Assembly (NCBI GenBank): GCA_036897485.1
Contig: JAYMTF010000249.1
Coordinates: 1 to 42,797, forward strand
Direction: 5' to 3'
Source of the DNA: Pelargonium nanum
Taxonomy: Eukaryota; Streptophyta; Magnoliopsida; Geraniales; Geraniaceae
Length of the DNA: 42,797 nucleotides
Shown piece after piece: positions 1 to 12,180 of this stretch. A program made the position numbers and the translations under genes. Every line of letters begins with the position of its first letter. Within the stretch, counting starts at the first letter, position 1. Below the pieces are notes generated by a model that made no database searches, was not told where the DNA came from, and saw only the letters and a list, made by a program, of their open reading frames with translations.

Positions 1-2970
1 ACCAATTCACTTGGGTGAGTATGAGTGAAATTAAATGAGGTGTCATCACCTCGTTGACTTGGCTTAAGTTAAGCCAAATATTTGTTGGCTTAGATTCCTT
101 ATTCTCATATATATATATATATTGTTTTATTGATAAGAACAATAATATTGTCATTTTAGACAATTGTCACTGTTGGTATATATGCAGATTGATATCAATA
201 TATTTTCTTTTCAGATCAAACAAAATAGTTTCATTAAAGCTACGAAACAATTCAAAAGTTTATTTTCTTTCTTGTGCTAGTGTATCTTTTAATATCAGTT
301 ATGAGATAAGACATGTTTGGTAAGCTTGGTTTGGTGTCCAGCTGTGCCACCATTGCTACACCAATATAATTATAATTAGCCATGAATTATTACCGTATTT
401 GGGTCAACAATATTATTGATCGGGAAGATTTAGAACTTGGTCGGCGAAAAGAAAACCTTTTGAGACTTCCCTCGTGATTAGGCGGAAAATGTAGACACAA
501 CTCGTTTTTGGTGATCGTCAAATCTCGCCGTCAAACATTGTTCCCCTCTCTAAAGATGAGGACAAAGCCGTCGCAAAAACTCTTGTCGCCGCTGTTAAGA
601 ATTTACAACGGACGTAAAAAGTCGTCAACAAAACACATTTTTGGTGACCGGCCAGAAAACCACCTTTGGTAATAGGTTATTAGGTTTTGCCGTTTGGGCA
701 TCACAAATAGATAGTTTTTGGTGACAGGTGCATTTGGTTTGATGGACCCAATTGTTCTATTGGGTGGTGTTGTTCTAAACGTGAACTTATTGTGCATGTC
801 ATTTCAAACATGTTGGTTCTATCGTGTAGAACGTGTTAGGTGTATTTGTGTATGTTAATCGTGTCGTGTTGTGTCAACAAGATTCATCTAACTATCATGT
901 TAAACATGTTGTGTTCAAAATCATGTTATGTTCGTGTTAGATCATTGAATCGTATATGAAGATTACTAAACACATTGTGTTTATGTTCCATCGTGCATCA
1001 AACAAACAATTATAAACATGAAACACATGCATACATTATGCCAAAACTGACCTAAACTTTAATCATTGACTATAAACTGAAAAACATAGGTGGGCAACTT
1101 GCCTAGCTGCCCATGCCTGCCTGCTTTTAACTCTGCCTATGTGAGTAGGGATAAGGTAAATTATGGTTATAAGAAAAAAGAGAGGAGGAAATTGCATAAA
1201 TTTAGAAAAGCAAAATAGATTTATTTTGAAAAATAAAAATCACAAGCCCATTAATTGAGTTGACTGGTTGTTTAGTGGAACTAGTGATAAATAATAAAAA
1301 AACATCAGACACTGATCAATTGTCATTGTTTTGCAATCCTCACACACACCCATGTTTGTATTATAATTGTTTGATTTGAAAGTGAGATTGCTTGATATCA
1401 ACTTTTGGTTCTAACATGCATTGTGCACTGCACTTCATGGTCCTTGAAAAATGATTGAATGATATTTTTAAAGTCATTGAATGGTTGATTATGCTTTGAT
1501 CCAGTTTTACACATCATTTGTACACACCCTCCTTCTTGTGTTTTTCTTGCTATGTTTAGTTGAAATGAAGACTTAAATAATGAGTTTACTAAGAGCTAAC
1601 GCAGCGAAAATTGTGGTATATAAAGTGAAAACATGTATTCAAAATGCCTCTAACGTGATTTATATATCAAATGCAATAGCGGGCTGAGGTAATTGATGAT
1701 ACATGAAAACTATAAATAAATTTTCAACTATAGAGCTGACACGTGTATTCAAAACTCTCCGGAGTTTTCTATAATATCAGAGTTGAAATTAAGATTGACC
1801 AATCAGACATATATCGCAAACAAACTAAAATCAAGTTTTTCAAAAGATCAAAGATAATTTTTACTGCGAGGAGATGATATGCTGAAAAGATCGGATAAAT
1901 AACCTCAAGTGGTGAGATCATCACCACATAAACACGACATCGATCGCCACCTCATTTGCGACCCGACTCCGCATCAGTGTGACGTCGTCACGCGGTCTAC
2001 ATCTTGATTTTATGAATATGAGTATCTCTTAAGATATGTGGTATGAATCTTTTTTCGACTTTGAGATTCATTTGTTACGTTTCCATTCCTCATTCTTGAT
2101 TATAATTATATTAGTAGACCATTATTTTCATAATGATAGAGATGTTCATTCTCATGTCCTAGATTTTGTTTAACAATGTGCACTTTAGTGGTGCATAGAC
2201 TATAGGTATCGAAATTCAAGAGTTCAGGTGAAATTTCATCAACAAGACTTTAACGACAAATCGCATTCTAGTGTTGTATTGACTACAAGTGGAAGCATAA
2301 CATTAAATTAACCTACCATAAATAGAAGATTAAATTGACTTTCATATCTAAATTTGATTTGTAAACTTGAGTAGCCTTTTAACCTTATATTGGGGTGACA
2401 AGTTCACATTTTATCCTAAAAATTAACAAAAAAAAAACTTTAAATAGCAGTCAGTTACTTTTAGAACTGAACTACCCTCCAAACCGAAAGTCTTTGATTG
2501 CCACTTTTCATTGAAGATTGACTGGACTTTATACTGTGTGTGAACTGTGTATATATATTTTATTTTCCAGAAAGATGAAGAAGATATGAGGGTGTGATAT
2601 GACCTAAAAGGCCAAAAGGAACTGAATATGCACATGTGACACAAGAACAAAACAAGTGGTGGAGGATAAACTAGCTTTTTTATGTTCACAGTGTGAACAG
2701 AAGTTGGGTATGAAAATGGACATGGAGAGGATTTATTACCAAAAACTGGGTCCCCATTTTCTCTCAAGCAATCAATGCCATTGTTTGTTCATCACCTGCC
2801 CCTCTTTCAAAAGTCTTGTCTTGTGTTAACTCTCAACTCTCATCATGCATACATGCATATATACATATCATCATCATCATCACCATTCACCACCATCCAA
2901 ACTTCAGTCTCAGATTCTCTTTATTTATACCATGATGGATGATGTGAGGCACATGTGACATCTCTGTCAC
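1..2970. other. Intergenic region upstream of UVR8, no gene seen
   Basis: No supportable gene. The reading frames here are short, AT-rich and unlike any family I know. It holds a TA dinucleotide run near 108-121, a segment with repeated TTTTTGGTGA motifs at about 460-760 (separate entry), a stretch at 800-1010 rich in GTGTT/CATGTT words typical of decayed plant repeats, and a CAT trinucleotide run near 2868-2880. The last few hundred bases should include the UVR8 promoter. Confidence 0.6.
460..760. repeat. Decayed repeat with TTTTTGGTGA motifs, possibly CACTA-derived
   Basis: The motif TTTTTGGTGA occurs at about 508, 640 and 715, with interspersed words such as CCGTCGCAAAAAC, GTCGCCGC and AAAGTCGTCAAC. 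This vocabulary (CGTC/GACG plus TTTTTGGTGAC) resembles the subterminal repeats of plant CACTA transposons as I remember them. I do not see a CACTA terminus or target-site duplication, so this is at best an internal remnant. The assignment is inference. Confidence 0.3.
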
Positions 2971-2978
2971 TATAAATG
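2971..2978 (+). promoter_or_regulatory. TATA box of UVR8
   Basis: TATAAATG lies about 205 bases before the UVR8 start codon. It is the best TATA-like element in the proximal upstream region and would place transcription start near 3000, giving a leader of about 170 bases. Position only; no transcript evidence. Confidence 0.5.
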
Positions 2979-3054
2979 CTTGTGGCCCAATTTCTCTGCT
3001 ATTATTGAATTTGGGAGGAAGAGGAAGCTCAGAGAAGAAAGATCCAACCTTTAC

Positions 3055-3066
3055 ATGTTTCTTTAG
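3055..3066 (+). other. Minimal upstream ORF in the UVR8 leader
   Basis: ATG TTT CTT TAG encodes a three-residue peptide (MFL) that lies between the predicted transcription start and the UVR8 ATG at 3175. It ends 108 bases before the main start. It is the only upstream ATG between the TATA box and the main start. It may be chance, but uORFs this short can affect ribosome loading. Confidence 0.35.
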
Positions 3067-3174
3067 ATTTTTTTGCACATTGGCTAGTTCTGGAGATTGT
3101 TTTGGCTGTTTAAGAAGAACCCAGAAGAAGATACTGAAAAAGGAGGTGGAGATTGGGGTTGGGTTTGAGTTGTG

Positions 3175-6100
3175 ATGATGGAGGAGAAGGATTTGAGTGA
3201 AGTGAGTGGTCCAATTCGTCGCATCGTTCTCATCTCTGCTGGAGCTAGCCACTCTGTTGCTCTCCTCTGTATGCTTCAATTTGATCCCCTATTTCTCTCC
3301 TAGTTTTTTTGTGGTCTCAATTTTTTCTTTAGTCTTTTTCTTCTGTTTGGCTGCTGGGAAATTGAAAAAGATGCATACCCATTTCAATTAAAGTGGGGAA
3401 TTGAAATGGGTTTTTTGAATCTTACGTTTTGTGTTTGTCTAGGATTCTGAAAGGGGAAATTTTTAATTGGATTGGGTTTTTATCAAGTATGTTGTAGATT
3501 GCTCCTATGTGTATTTGATGAGTATTAGGTTTCTATGTTTGGTCAGTTCACTTACCTCTTTATTTTGCTTTTACTTTATTTGGACTTGCTTGAAGGTTCT
3601 TGGAGATTTAAATGATTAAATGGCTGTTTCAGGTTAGACATTAAATAAATGGAAAACACTATAATGTCATTAATTATTATAATTACCAACTGTAGTGCTA
3701 ATTGATCAAACTAGATGCATCTTTTTCCTGTGCTGCATTATAGTTTAATCTGTACTGTTGTAACTGATAATGATGGTAACTTCTCAAGATTAGCTAATTG
3801 GTCATTATTTTACATTATTAGTTTGATCACTTAAGCACACTCTTCCCTACAATAAGATTGAGTTTATGGAAGGCAATGAGTCGTACAATCTTTGTGTAAC
3901 AGCCAGTTTATGCCTTAATGTTGTCATTTCCATGTTTATGGATTATGAGAGACATGTTCCGAACTTGTTATTGCTTTAGTTACAAGCTGATATAGAATCT
4001 TAACTAGCTAATACTATTTTGTTTTTTTGTGTGTGTTACAAATCTTATATACTCAAGTATTGGATTGATTGTCCATGAATACCTTCTTTGCATAACTTTT
4101 TGCTATGCTTTCTTATCCTATTTCTTTTGTTACTGGTCATGCTCCATTTCATTCTATATATTAAGTTGCTAGTTCTTTTCAAAACTTCTTTAGTTTCAAT
4201 CTTGTACTTAATTTATCTCGTATCAGTTCATTTGGATAAGTTGGACACAGAATGATCTTATCAACAAATTACAGCTGGAAATGTTGTTTGCTCTTGGGGA
4301 CGAGGAGAGGACGGGCAGTTAGGCCATGGGGATGCTGAAGATCGACTTATACCGACACAATTGAGTGCATTGGATGACGAGGATATAGTATCTGTTACTT
4401 GTGGATCTGATCATACAATTGCATATTCGGAGTCCCGTATGGAAGTATATAGTTGGGGATGGTTTGTTCTTTGTCTTTTAGTTTACTCTTGTAAAGTTCT
4501 ATGATATATTATTGACTAAAGTATGCAGTTCTCTTTGCACATTTTTAAATTGGTGTTTTTGTACTTGAAAATTCAATTTAATTTTCCTAGAAGCTTAACA
4601 TTTTGAAGATTTGTATTATTTTCATGTTAGTCTCTAGGTTGCAGATCATCACATCCAAACTAATCAGCCGACCACTACAGCTTAGCGCTAAATATTTATT
4701 TGTATTTCTCATTTTCTGAAAGCTATAGCAACTCTCATCGTCGTCTTTATATTCTACCATTCCTTTTACTATTTTTCCAGGGGTGATTTTGGGAGGTTAG
4801 GCCATGGAAATTCGGTAGACTTATTTACTCCTCAGCCAATCAAAGCATTACACGGTCTGAGGATAAAGCAAATTGCTTGTGGGGACAGCCACTGTTTGGC
4901 AGTGACTTTTGAAGGCGAGGTACAGAGGTTGGTAGTTCCTAGATATCCTTCTTATCTTCTGTTCATTCCTATTACTATATAGTTATTCAACCCGGTTAGT
5001 TTTAAATCTACAAAGATGCTTTACTCATTGAGTTATCTGTTATGGTAGTTGGGGGAGGAATCAAAATGGGCAACTTGGTCTTGCCACCAATGAGGATTCT
5101 CTCGTGCCACAAAAAATTCAGGCTTTTCAGGTACTGCGGGTCACTCGATTCTTTTCTTGAAAGGCGATATTTAAGTGCACTATACTTTGAATTAAACTGT
5201 TGAGACCGCATCCTCAGTAAATAGATCAACCTAGCCGTACATTTCAATTAGGACATATTTTATATGCTTGCTATGTCTTATCACTCTCGGGCAAGATAAA
5301 GTATACATTCTTTAAAGTTCTAAGCATGCGCGGGTGAACATTCTGGATGTTTTAATTTCCATTCGATGACTTGAGATATTTATGTCACAAACTATAGATT
5401 TTCAAAATGAGAAAGCAGGATGGCTATTAACACGCTCTTATCTATGTTCATTGCGTGTACACACACATATTAATGCTTTAAGTTTTAGTTAAGGGCTTCT
5501 AATTTTATGCCACCTGCACTGGGTTTTTAATATTAATGTGATCTTATTTCTATGTGTTTTCTTTTGGATATTGGATTAATCTTATATAGTTATATCGAGT
5601 TTATAGTATCTAACCCATACCCTCCCTTTTTCTCATGAAAATTTAACGAAATGGGAAACATATCCTAAGCATAAATTGCCACTTTCATTGCAGTGTAGTT
5701 TGACTTGTTGATGCTATTGCCTCCCCAAGAGTTAATGCCACTATTTTTTCATGACTGTTTCTAGTGTACTACAATGGAAATGATATAAAGAAGATTGATG
5801 AGTTAGGCCCACATGCCTTTTTGTGTTGCTCTCTAATCCTTAGAATAGATCAGATTCTCTAAAATACTACTCAGTTGGAGAACATCCCTGTTTATTTAAG
5901 ATATATAGCAGAAATTATATTATAACCTCAGGGATTTAGCCACTAATCTCTCAATCCATGTAATCATCTTCACTCACTCTTTTGTTTGTATCAGAAAAGT
6001 GTGTAAAGTTAGGAATGTGGACTAAGAGTTGATAGCTTCCCTTAGATGCACACTGTAATCACTTCCCCTTGAGGGCTTTTAGCCTGGTGTTGAGTTGGAA

Positions 6101-9100
6101 TGACAGCTCTTTAAGCTTGCAAATTTTGATTTGGTGGGAAAATAAATGCAATCTAAAGCAATAAGCTTGTTCTGCAAGAAGTCTACTAGTTCTTACCATT
6201 GCCGCTAGAATTCTATAGTTCTCATCCTTTATGTGGGCAAGTGATCATGGATTCATGGTGTTGTTCTGGGATATATGACATGAGTCTGGTGCTTCATGTG
6301 TTTAGTCTTAGAATGCAAAAGGAAGCATTGATGAGTGATTGTTTATCCACTATGCTTTTGGTTATGCCTGATGGCTATATAGCAGTAAGCTGTCTAGTTT
6401 TTTTGAAGGAATCTGTACAACTGAGAGGCAATTTGCATGCAGTATGACGGTCAACTTATACAACATCAGATTGAGGCCTGCTGGATATGATTCATGAAAG
6501 ACCCATGATACATCCCTTGCATGCTTAAGGAATACCAATGCTATCAGAGGCACTGCCTTTGTTTAGGTGGTTTTGCTGGATAAACTATTGACCACTGATG
6601 AGCTCATTTAGGATATGGACTATTCCAAATAGATGTGAACTTTACAAGCCACTGGGGGTGTGTGTGGATCATATTTTTATTAAATGATACTTCATAGATA
6701 TGGAGCTTGCAAATGAATATTGTTATTGGAGCTAGGAGAAGAATATTGAGAGAGGCTATGTTGCCTGATGCAAGGGAAATTTGGATATTCTTTTTGGTTT
6801 ACCTTGGAATAAAATTTAGTAAGCCTTTTATCAAAGTTGGAAATTGAAGTGTAACAAAGAAAAACTATTCATTGGGAAAAGAACATGTAGAGATTTCACA
6901 TCATATCTCAGTCCAATTTCTAATAAGATTTTAACTTATGAAATGCACCATGTACCTTTATTATTTTGCACATTGACGCTTTATTGAAAAATTTATTGTA
7001 TTATTACAATCATTGTGTCTTCTGTAGGGAGTACCAATCAAAATGGTTGCTGCAGGAGCTGAACATTCTGCTGCGGTAACAGAAGATGGAAAGCTCTACG
7101 GATGGGGATGGGGCCGATATGGAAACTTGGGCTTAGGTGACCGAAATGATCGCATGGTTCCTGAAAAAGTTTCTGCTGTTGATGTATGTCAACGAACTGT
7201 TAATGTTCAGTTTTTCATTTATTATTTTTCTGCTAGCTTGATATTTGGGCAACAGGTAATGCTCAAGTTTTGAACATTTATCCTAAAATTTAAGACTCAA
7301 TTTTCATGCAACCAAGCTACATCTGCTAATCTGGAAAATTATATCGTAATCCAATTTTTTGGGAGCTTGTTTCATCATTCTCTCATATCTTGCATATTGC
7401 ATAACCTATTTCTATATCCTTGTTTTGCTTAAAATTCATGCTGATTTGTAGGGAGAGAAGATGCAGCTGGTCGCTTGTGGATGGCGGCACACAATTTCGG
7501 TTTCTTCTTCTGGTGGTTTATACACTTATGGATGGAGCAAATATGGTCAGCTAGGACACGGGGATTTTGAGGATCACCTTATCCCTCACAAGCTGGAAGC
7601 CTTGAGTGGAAATTCTATTTCTCAGGTAACCACTAGTCTTTTCATTTCATGTCAGATTACAAATGAAATAGAATATACTTTTTGGAGTAGGAGTGATCGT
7701 TACGAAACCATGGTTTTTTAATGGAATATTACTGAAAAATATTAAGCACAGAAGAGATGCAGGTATTATGGAATTGATTCATATTAATATGAAAAAAAAT
7801 AAAGAATCAAATTTTATTTGTCAAGTCAAGTGCCTTCGAACAATTATCTACTTGCTTTTAGATGACAAACCCAACCAAAAGTTTAAGATGGCCCATAGAT
7901 AGAGAGTTCATTGTGGTTTTAGAATTCCGTTATAACTGAAGAGAGATAGAGATAGAGAGTCCATTGTGGTTTTATAAGTGAGTGCCCAGGATTTGAATAC
8001 TTGACCTTTTGGTAGCAAACTCTGATGCCATGTTAGATAACCTGATAATTGAAGGACCAACATTTATTGTATATATTGTGCTCTTGTTCTAATAAACTCA
8101 AGAGATTCTAACTAACTTATGTTAGAAATATTGTTGGTAATTCATGCATGACTAACTAACCAAAGAGAAAGTGTACACTAATTTCGAAATAATTATTTTT
8201 AGATAAAGTGGAAACTCATCTCGGGACGGAGGGAGTATTAGGAATGTGATTGCAATTTTTAATAAGCTAGTAACTCCATCTTCAAGTATAGAGTACCATT
8301 AATTTAGTTTACATAAGAGGAAAAGAGAAAATCTGCTTTAAACTGTATGCTCTTTCTGAATGCTTGAGTTTCTTCTTGATTTAATCTCCACCCAGCTGGT
8401 ACAAAAAAGGTGGTCACTGAAACTGGATGAGGAAGTCTATTATCTTTATCTGTAAGAGTTGATTCACAAAGTGCCCTACTGCCTTCATTTTAGCCAAACC
8501 ATGTTGTCAATTGTAATACTAATATCATATAATTGAGCTTCTATAGCAGCCAGAAGATAACTAATATGAATAACCATAATCAAGTTACTGTATAGGAGCA
8601 GACGGGGAGTATATGTTAGTGGCAGTTCTGGTTGCAGGGTAGATTGACTAAGAAATTCCATATCGTGGTGTCTGTATATCTTGGTTGTTTTTTTTAAATG
8701 TGCACTAGTGTTCTAACGTTCTTGGTTGAATCTTTTCAGATATCTGGTGGCTGGAGACACACTATGGCACTCACATCTGAAGGAAAACTCTATGGATGGG
8801 GATGGAATAAGGTTCAAAACATTTTTTCATTTTTACATATCCAGGTTTTACATCGTCAGTAATCATGTGTAAGCAGGATTAGATAGAGAAAAATACGAAG
8901 TGAGGATATAATAATTAGATTTTCCTACTTTTGTTGGTCATGTAAACTTGTAACTATTTAAAGTTTTTGTTTCCTTGCAACTTTCACTCTAGATTTGGTT
9001 TGTTTACAGTTGATATGCATCAGGCAATATGTGTTTTGTCTACTGATTTATGTGTCTTTATTCTATTTACAGTTTGGACAGGTTGGAGTTGGCGATTCTG

Positions 9101-10277
9101 TAGATCATTGCTTGCCTGTGCAAGTTAAATTTCCGCAAGATCAGGCACGTCCTTGTTACTGTTGCTCCTGATATTGGTGAAAAACAAATTGGTTTTTATA
9201 AAATTTCCTCTTCTAGCTCATTTGAGAAGGATGTAGTGTATTAGTAATCACCATTGTTCCTCAGTTTAAAATATTTCAGTTCTATGCCAAGTAATTTGTT
9301 TCTCTACTCTTTACCAAACAGAAAGTAGTTCAAATATCTTGCGGATGGAGGCACACTATAGCTGTTACTGAACGGCAGAACGTTTTTTCTTGGGGAAGAG
9401 GTACAAATGGACAGCTCGGGTTGGGGGAAAGCTCTGACCAGTAAGTGCTTCTACATCTGAAATTCATTATCGCTGTATTTGCTCACTCACATTATGTAGT
9501 ATGGTATGCTACTTGAGACGGTAGCCACTAGTATGGTATGGTATGATCAGAGGTCTGATCCTCATGGGGTTAACTATGTTTTACACGCACACACATGTAT
9601 GTTGAAAATAATACAAATAATACAAGTTAGCAATGGGAAGATCACATGTAGTTATGTGTAGTTATGAGTATGGTGTGATTTTCTGAAACTGATGAAATTG
9701 ATTTTTTTTGTAATTTGAAGAAATGTTCCAAAGATCATAGAGGCCTTGAGTGTTGATGGATCCAGCAGACAACGAATAGAATCCTCAAACATCGACCCGT
9801 CATCAGGTGCTGTGCTGTACTTTCTTCACAATCTGTGTGCGCTTGTCTATTCTTAATATTTGAGAATTGGTTTCTTAAGAAACGATTATAGAGGTTTTCA
9901 GTTGTCCTTAACGTGATTATTATTGAGCAGGGAAATCCTGGATTTCACCGTCAGAGAGATATGCAGTTGTTCCTGATGAGACAGTAAGTCTGCATTTTCT
10001 TTTCATTTTCTGAAAAAAGGGAGAAACTGGATTTGTAATATGAACATTGAAGCTAGCCCACAGAAACATATATATCATCCATAATTAACACACGGGATAG
10101 GGCGCTAATACCAGAAGTATTGTTGAATTACGAACAAAATTTCAGGTAGTGAAAAGGAAAAAGAAGAGAGGTGATTAACTTGAAGCTATTGTGCAGGTGC
10201 CAAAGGTTGTTCCAGTCAGTGGTAGCGGGAATGATATAAGTGTTCCCGAAGGTGATGTTAAGAGGATACGGGTATGA
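3175..10277 (+). CDS. UVR8: Ultraviolet-B receptor UVR8, 12 exons
   Basis: Seven-bladed RCC1-like beta-propeller that senses UV-B through tryptophans. The dimer separates on UV-B, and the monomer binds COP1 to drive photomorphogenic and stress genes. Coding exons: 3175-3268, 4275-4461, 4781-4927, 5049-5130, 7028-7183, 7452-7625, 8740-8811, 9073-9144, 9322-9440, 9721-9806, 9931-9983, 10197-10277. They join in frame to 440 aa, the length I recall for Arabidopsis UVR8. The GWRHT motifs put Trp at 233, 285 and 337 with Arg at 286 and 338, which are the UV-B-sensing and dimer-salt-bridge positions. The C-terminal COP1/RUP-binding VP pair is at 410-411 in AVVPDET, and the protein ends KRIRV. The start could be either of two adjacent ATGs, 3175 or 3178. 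Intron 8 (9145-9321) starts with GC. Intron 4 (1.9 kb) shows nothing recognisable; intron 6 carries transposon remnants. All key residues are intact, so a functional receptor is likely. Confidence 0.96.
7900..8116 (-). mobile_element. Retroelement fragment with PBS-like site in UVR8 intron 6
   Basis: The segment contains CTCTGATGCCA (about 8021-8031). Read on the minus strand this is TGGCATCAGAG, very close to the initiator-Met tRNA primer-binding site TGGTATCAGAG of plant Ty1-copia elements. It is directly followed by TGTTAGATAACC, as expected for the end of an LTR read backwards. No coding domain or second LTR is visible, so this is a remnant of a copia, TRIM or related element. The edges are approximate. 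Confidence 0.4.
8117..8237 (-). mobile_element. Partial Stowaway-like MITE in UVR8 intron 6
   Basis: On the minus strand the segment starts TACTCCCTCCGTCCC, the usual terminal sequence of plant Stowaway/Tc1-mariner MITEs. It continues with a core (CATGCATGAATTACCAACAA) shared almost exactly with the complete element in the glucosidase II intron at 26780-26961. The opposite terminus is not present; the element stops where the retroelement-like fragment begins, so it is truncated. Confidence 0.7.
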
Positions 10278-11149
10278 TTTTACTTCATCCGTCCTGTAAT
10301 ATATGAATAACAACGTGCCGGTTTTTGTGGCCTCTGAACCTAGCTAGCTCTAGTGTACACTGGCCTGTTTTGGACTTCATTTCAACATGTTTTTATGTCA
10401 TAATCACTAGTGTTTGTAAACTCGCAAGACGTTTCTGGTTATAGCGAACTGTTTGTTCTATGGGAAGCGCAAGTAATTTATTCATTAGTAGCGCGTATGT
10501 TATAATTTCGTTATCACAAATGAGTTTGAGATTGTTGCTCAGTCTACAAATCATTAATGATATGATCAAAACTGAAAGCTTAGTTAAACCATAAATGATA
10601 TGATCAAAACACAAGCTATATATATAGACCAAAAACTGAGTCTCATAATCTATCACTTTCCTTGGGACACTGATTGTGAGGTTGTTGTCATTTGATGAGA
10701 GGAAGGTAAAGAAAGAGAGACCCAGAAACAGAATTTTGTGGTTTATTTGCATAGCATCCAAAAGAGGTAATTAATGTTGGCCTGAAATGATCAGTCCTAT
10801 CACAAGGATTCTCTCTGCTTTGGAAAAAGAAGCTACACTTGTGGTGGTTCTCATTATATGGAATCGTCTCAACGACTGTGACTTCTCGGCTTTGCATCAA
10901 TTGTATATATTGCTGGACCCCATTCAATTACAGAATCAATTGTCTCTCAAATGGAAAAATTAACCTACTTACAACTGATCAAACTCAACTAACAATTTAC
11001 TACTGTCTCCTCTCGTTTGATCCACTTGCAAACACTTTCTATGGTCTTGGGCTTGCTTTCAATGGTTTTGGACTCGTCCGGTGCGGAAGCATCAAAAGAT
11101 GCAAGTACCTTGGCTTGAGATTAGCTCGTGCCGTACGTATGCTCTTTGA

Positions 11150-11307
11150 GAGTAAGTCTGTTGAGCCGCGGTCCACGAGCAAGTCTGCGGAGCGACATTT
11201 CAGGAGAAAGTCCTCAAAGTTGTGGTTCAAGAGCAAGTCCGCAGAGTCGCAGTACGGGAGACAGTCCGGCTTTGGTCTATGAGCAAGTTTGCGATGACGA
11301 GGTCTCG
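11150..11307. repeat. Degenerate 27-bp minisatellite, about six units
   Basis: Units begin at 11150, 11177, 11204, 11231, 11258 and 11281. The first four are exactly 27 bases and the fifth is shortened to 23. Each begins GAG(T/C/A)(A/C)AGT(C/T) followed by a more variable half. The array is more GC-rich than its surroundings. Because 27 is a multiple of three, it gives a 9-residue repeat around SKSAE in one frame, but no gene structure supports translation. Confidence 0.75.
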
Positions 11308-11321
11308 CTGTCGTGAGGTGA

Positions 11322-11365
11322 AAATGACGTGACGTCCGAGCGCCACGTGTCGTGATGTCATTTTC
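11322..11365. repeat. Imperfect inverted repeat around a G-box
   Basis: AAAATGACGTGACG is matched by CGTGATGTCATTTT on the other side (12 of 14 bases complementary). The spacer contains GCCACGTGTC, a perfect G-box, and the left arm has two TGACG words. It could be a cruciform-forming relic of a small transposon or a cluster of bZIP sites. It lies directly after the minisatellite and far from any promoter, so a regulatory role is doubtful. Confidence 0.5.
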
Positions 11366-12180
11366 TTAAGTTGATTTATAAATTTTCGGCTAGCATCACA
11401 ACGAATAGACTAATTCTATTCACGTTATTATGTTTTACATCGTATTTTAGTAGTTATATTAGTTAAATATTTCTTTCTACTCTCTTATAGACGGTTGCGA
11501 TGTGTCTTTCATTGTTATAAGTTTGTTTTTATCTTTTTTATCTGAAGTTATTTTTTCATTACGAGTTAGTGAGTACTACTAACACTATTCATTTTCAAGC
11601 CATCTCGAACACGGACTCTGACTTGAACCAATAGGTGCGGTCCTCCTAGGTGCAATTTGGTCTAATCTGATACGTTCCTTAGCGAGTATTTAGTTATATG
11701 TCAGATATGTTTGTTAGCGAGCCCGAATTATATTAATTAGCCAATTCTGCTCACTGAGCCCGGCTACCAGACCGAGCCATGCATAGATGCACCAAGTGGT
11801 AGCTAGGCTTAGGCTGATTCAGTGAGTGACCACTGACCAGTTAACCGTTTGGATTATTGAGCAGGTTTTGCACAATCTTTCAAGAATCAGTTTCGAACCA
11901 TTAATTGGTTTTGTCTTCAACATATTGTGCAGTGTGAACATTAACACGTGAACCTCCCTAATTTTCCTTCTTCTTCTTCGAGGCTTTCTTGAAAAACATG
12001 CACAGAAACTAAACATAAACATATTTTTTTTTCATTTTTATTTCTTTGCACTTCACAACAATACTTACACCCAAATGTTCTTCACTTCGAAGAACCACCG
12101 AAACAAGAAACCAAGGAGAAAAAAAACAAGAAAACAAACACCAAATTACAATTTTAAAACCCACACCAACAACTCTGTTT

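Larger units (their letters stand above)
10278..12180. other. Region between the convergent UVR8 and AAP 3' ends
   Basis: It contains the 3' UTRs of both genes and no supportable gene. Between them lie a 27-bp tandem repeat (11150-11307) and an adjacent inverted repeat (11322-11365). The 147-residue open frame at 10839-11282 runs through the tandem repeat and is not credible as a gene. The rest is AT-rich with nothing I recognise. Confidence 0.6.

Noticed and set aside
54-323. 89-residue frame at the left edge
   Set aside because: It is AT-rich, contains a dinucleotide run and resembles no family.
9145-9321. GC donor in UVR8 as a sequencing error or pseudogene mark
   Set aside because: Every other exon is intact and all functional residues are present; GC-AG introns occur naturally, so I kept the gene as functional.
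10839-11282. 147-residue frame through the 27-bp repeat
   Set aside because: The frame is open because the repeat length is a multiple of three; the rest is low-complexity and there is no family match.
11150-11307. Repeat with regular units as a CRISPR-like array
   Set aside because: Units are directly adjacent without unique spacers, and this is a plant genome; it is a minisatellite.
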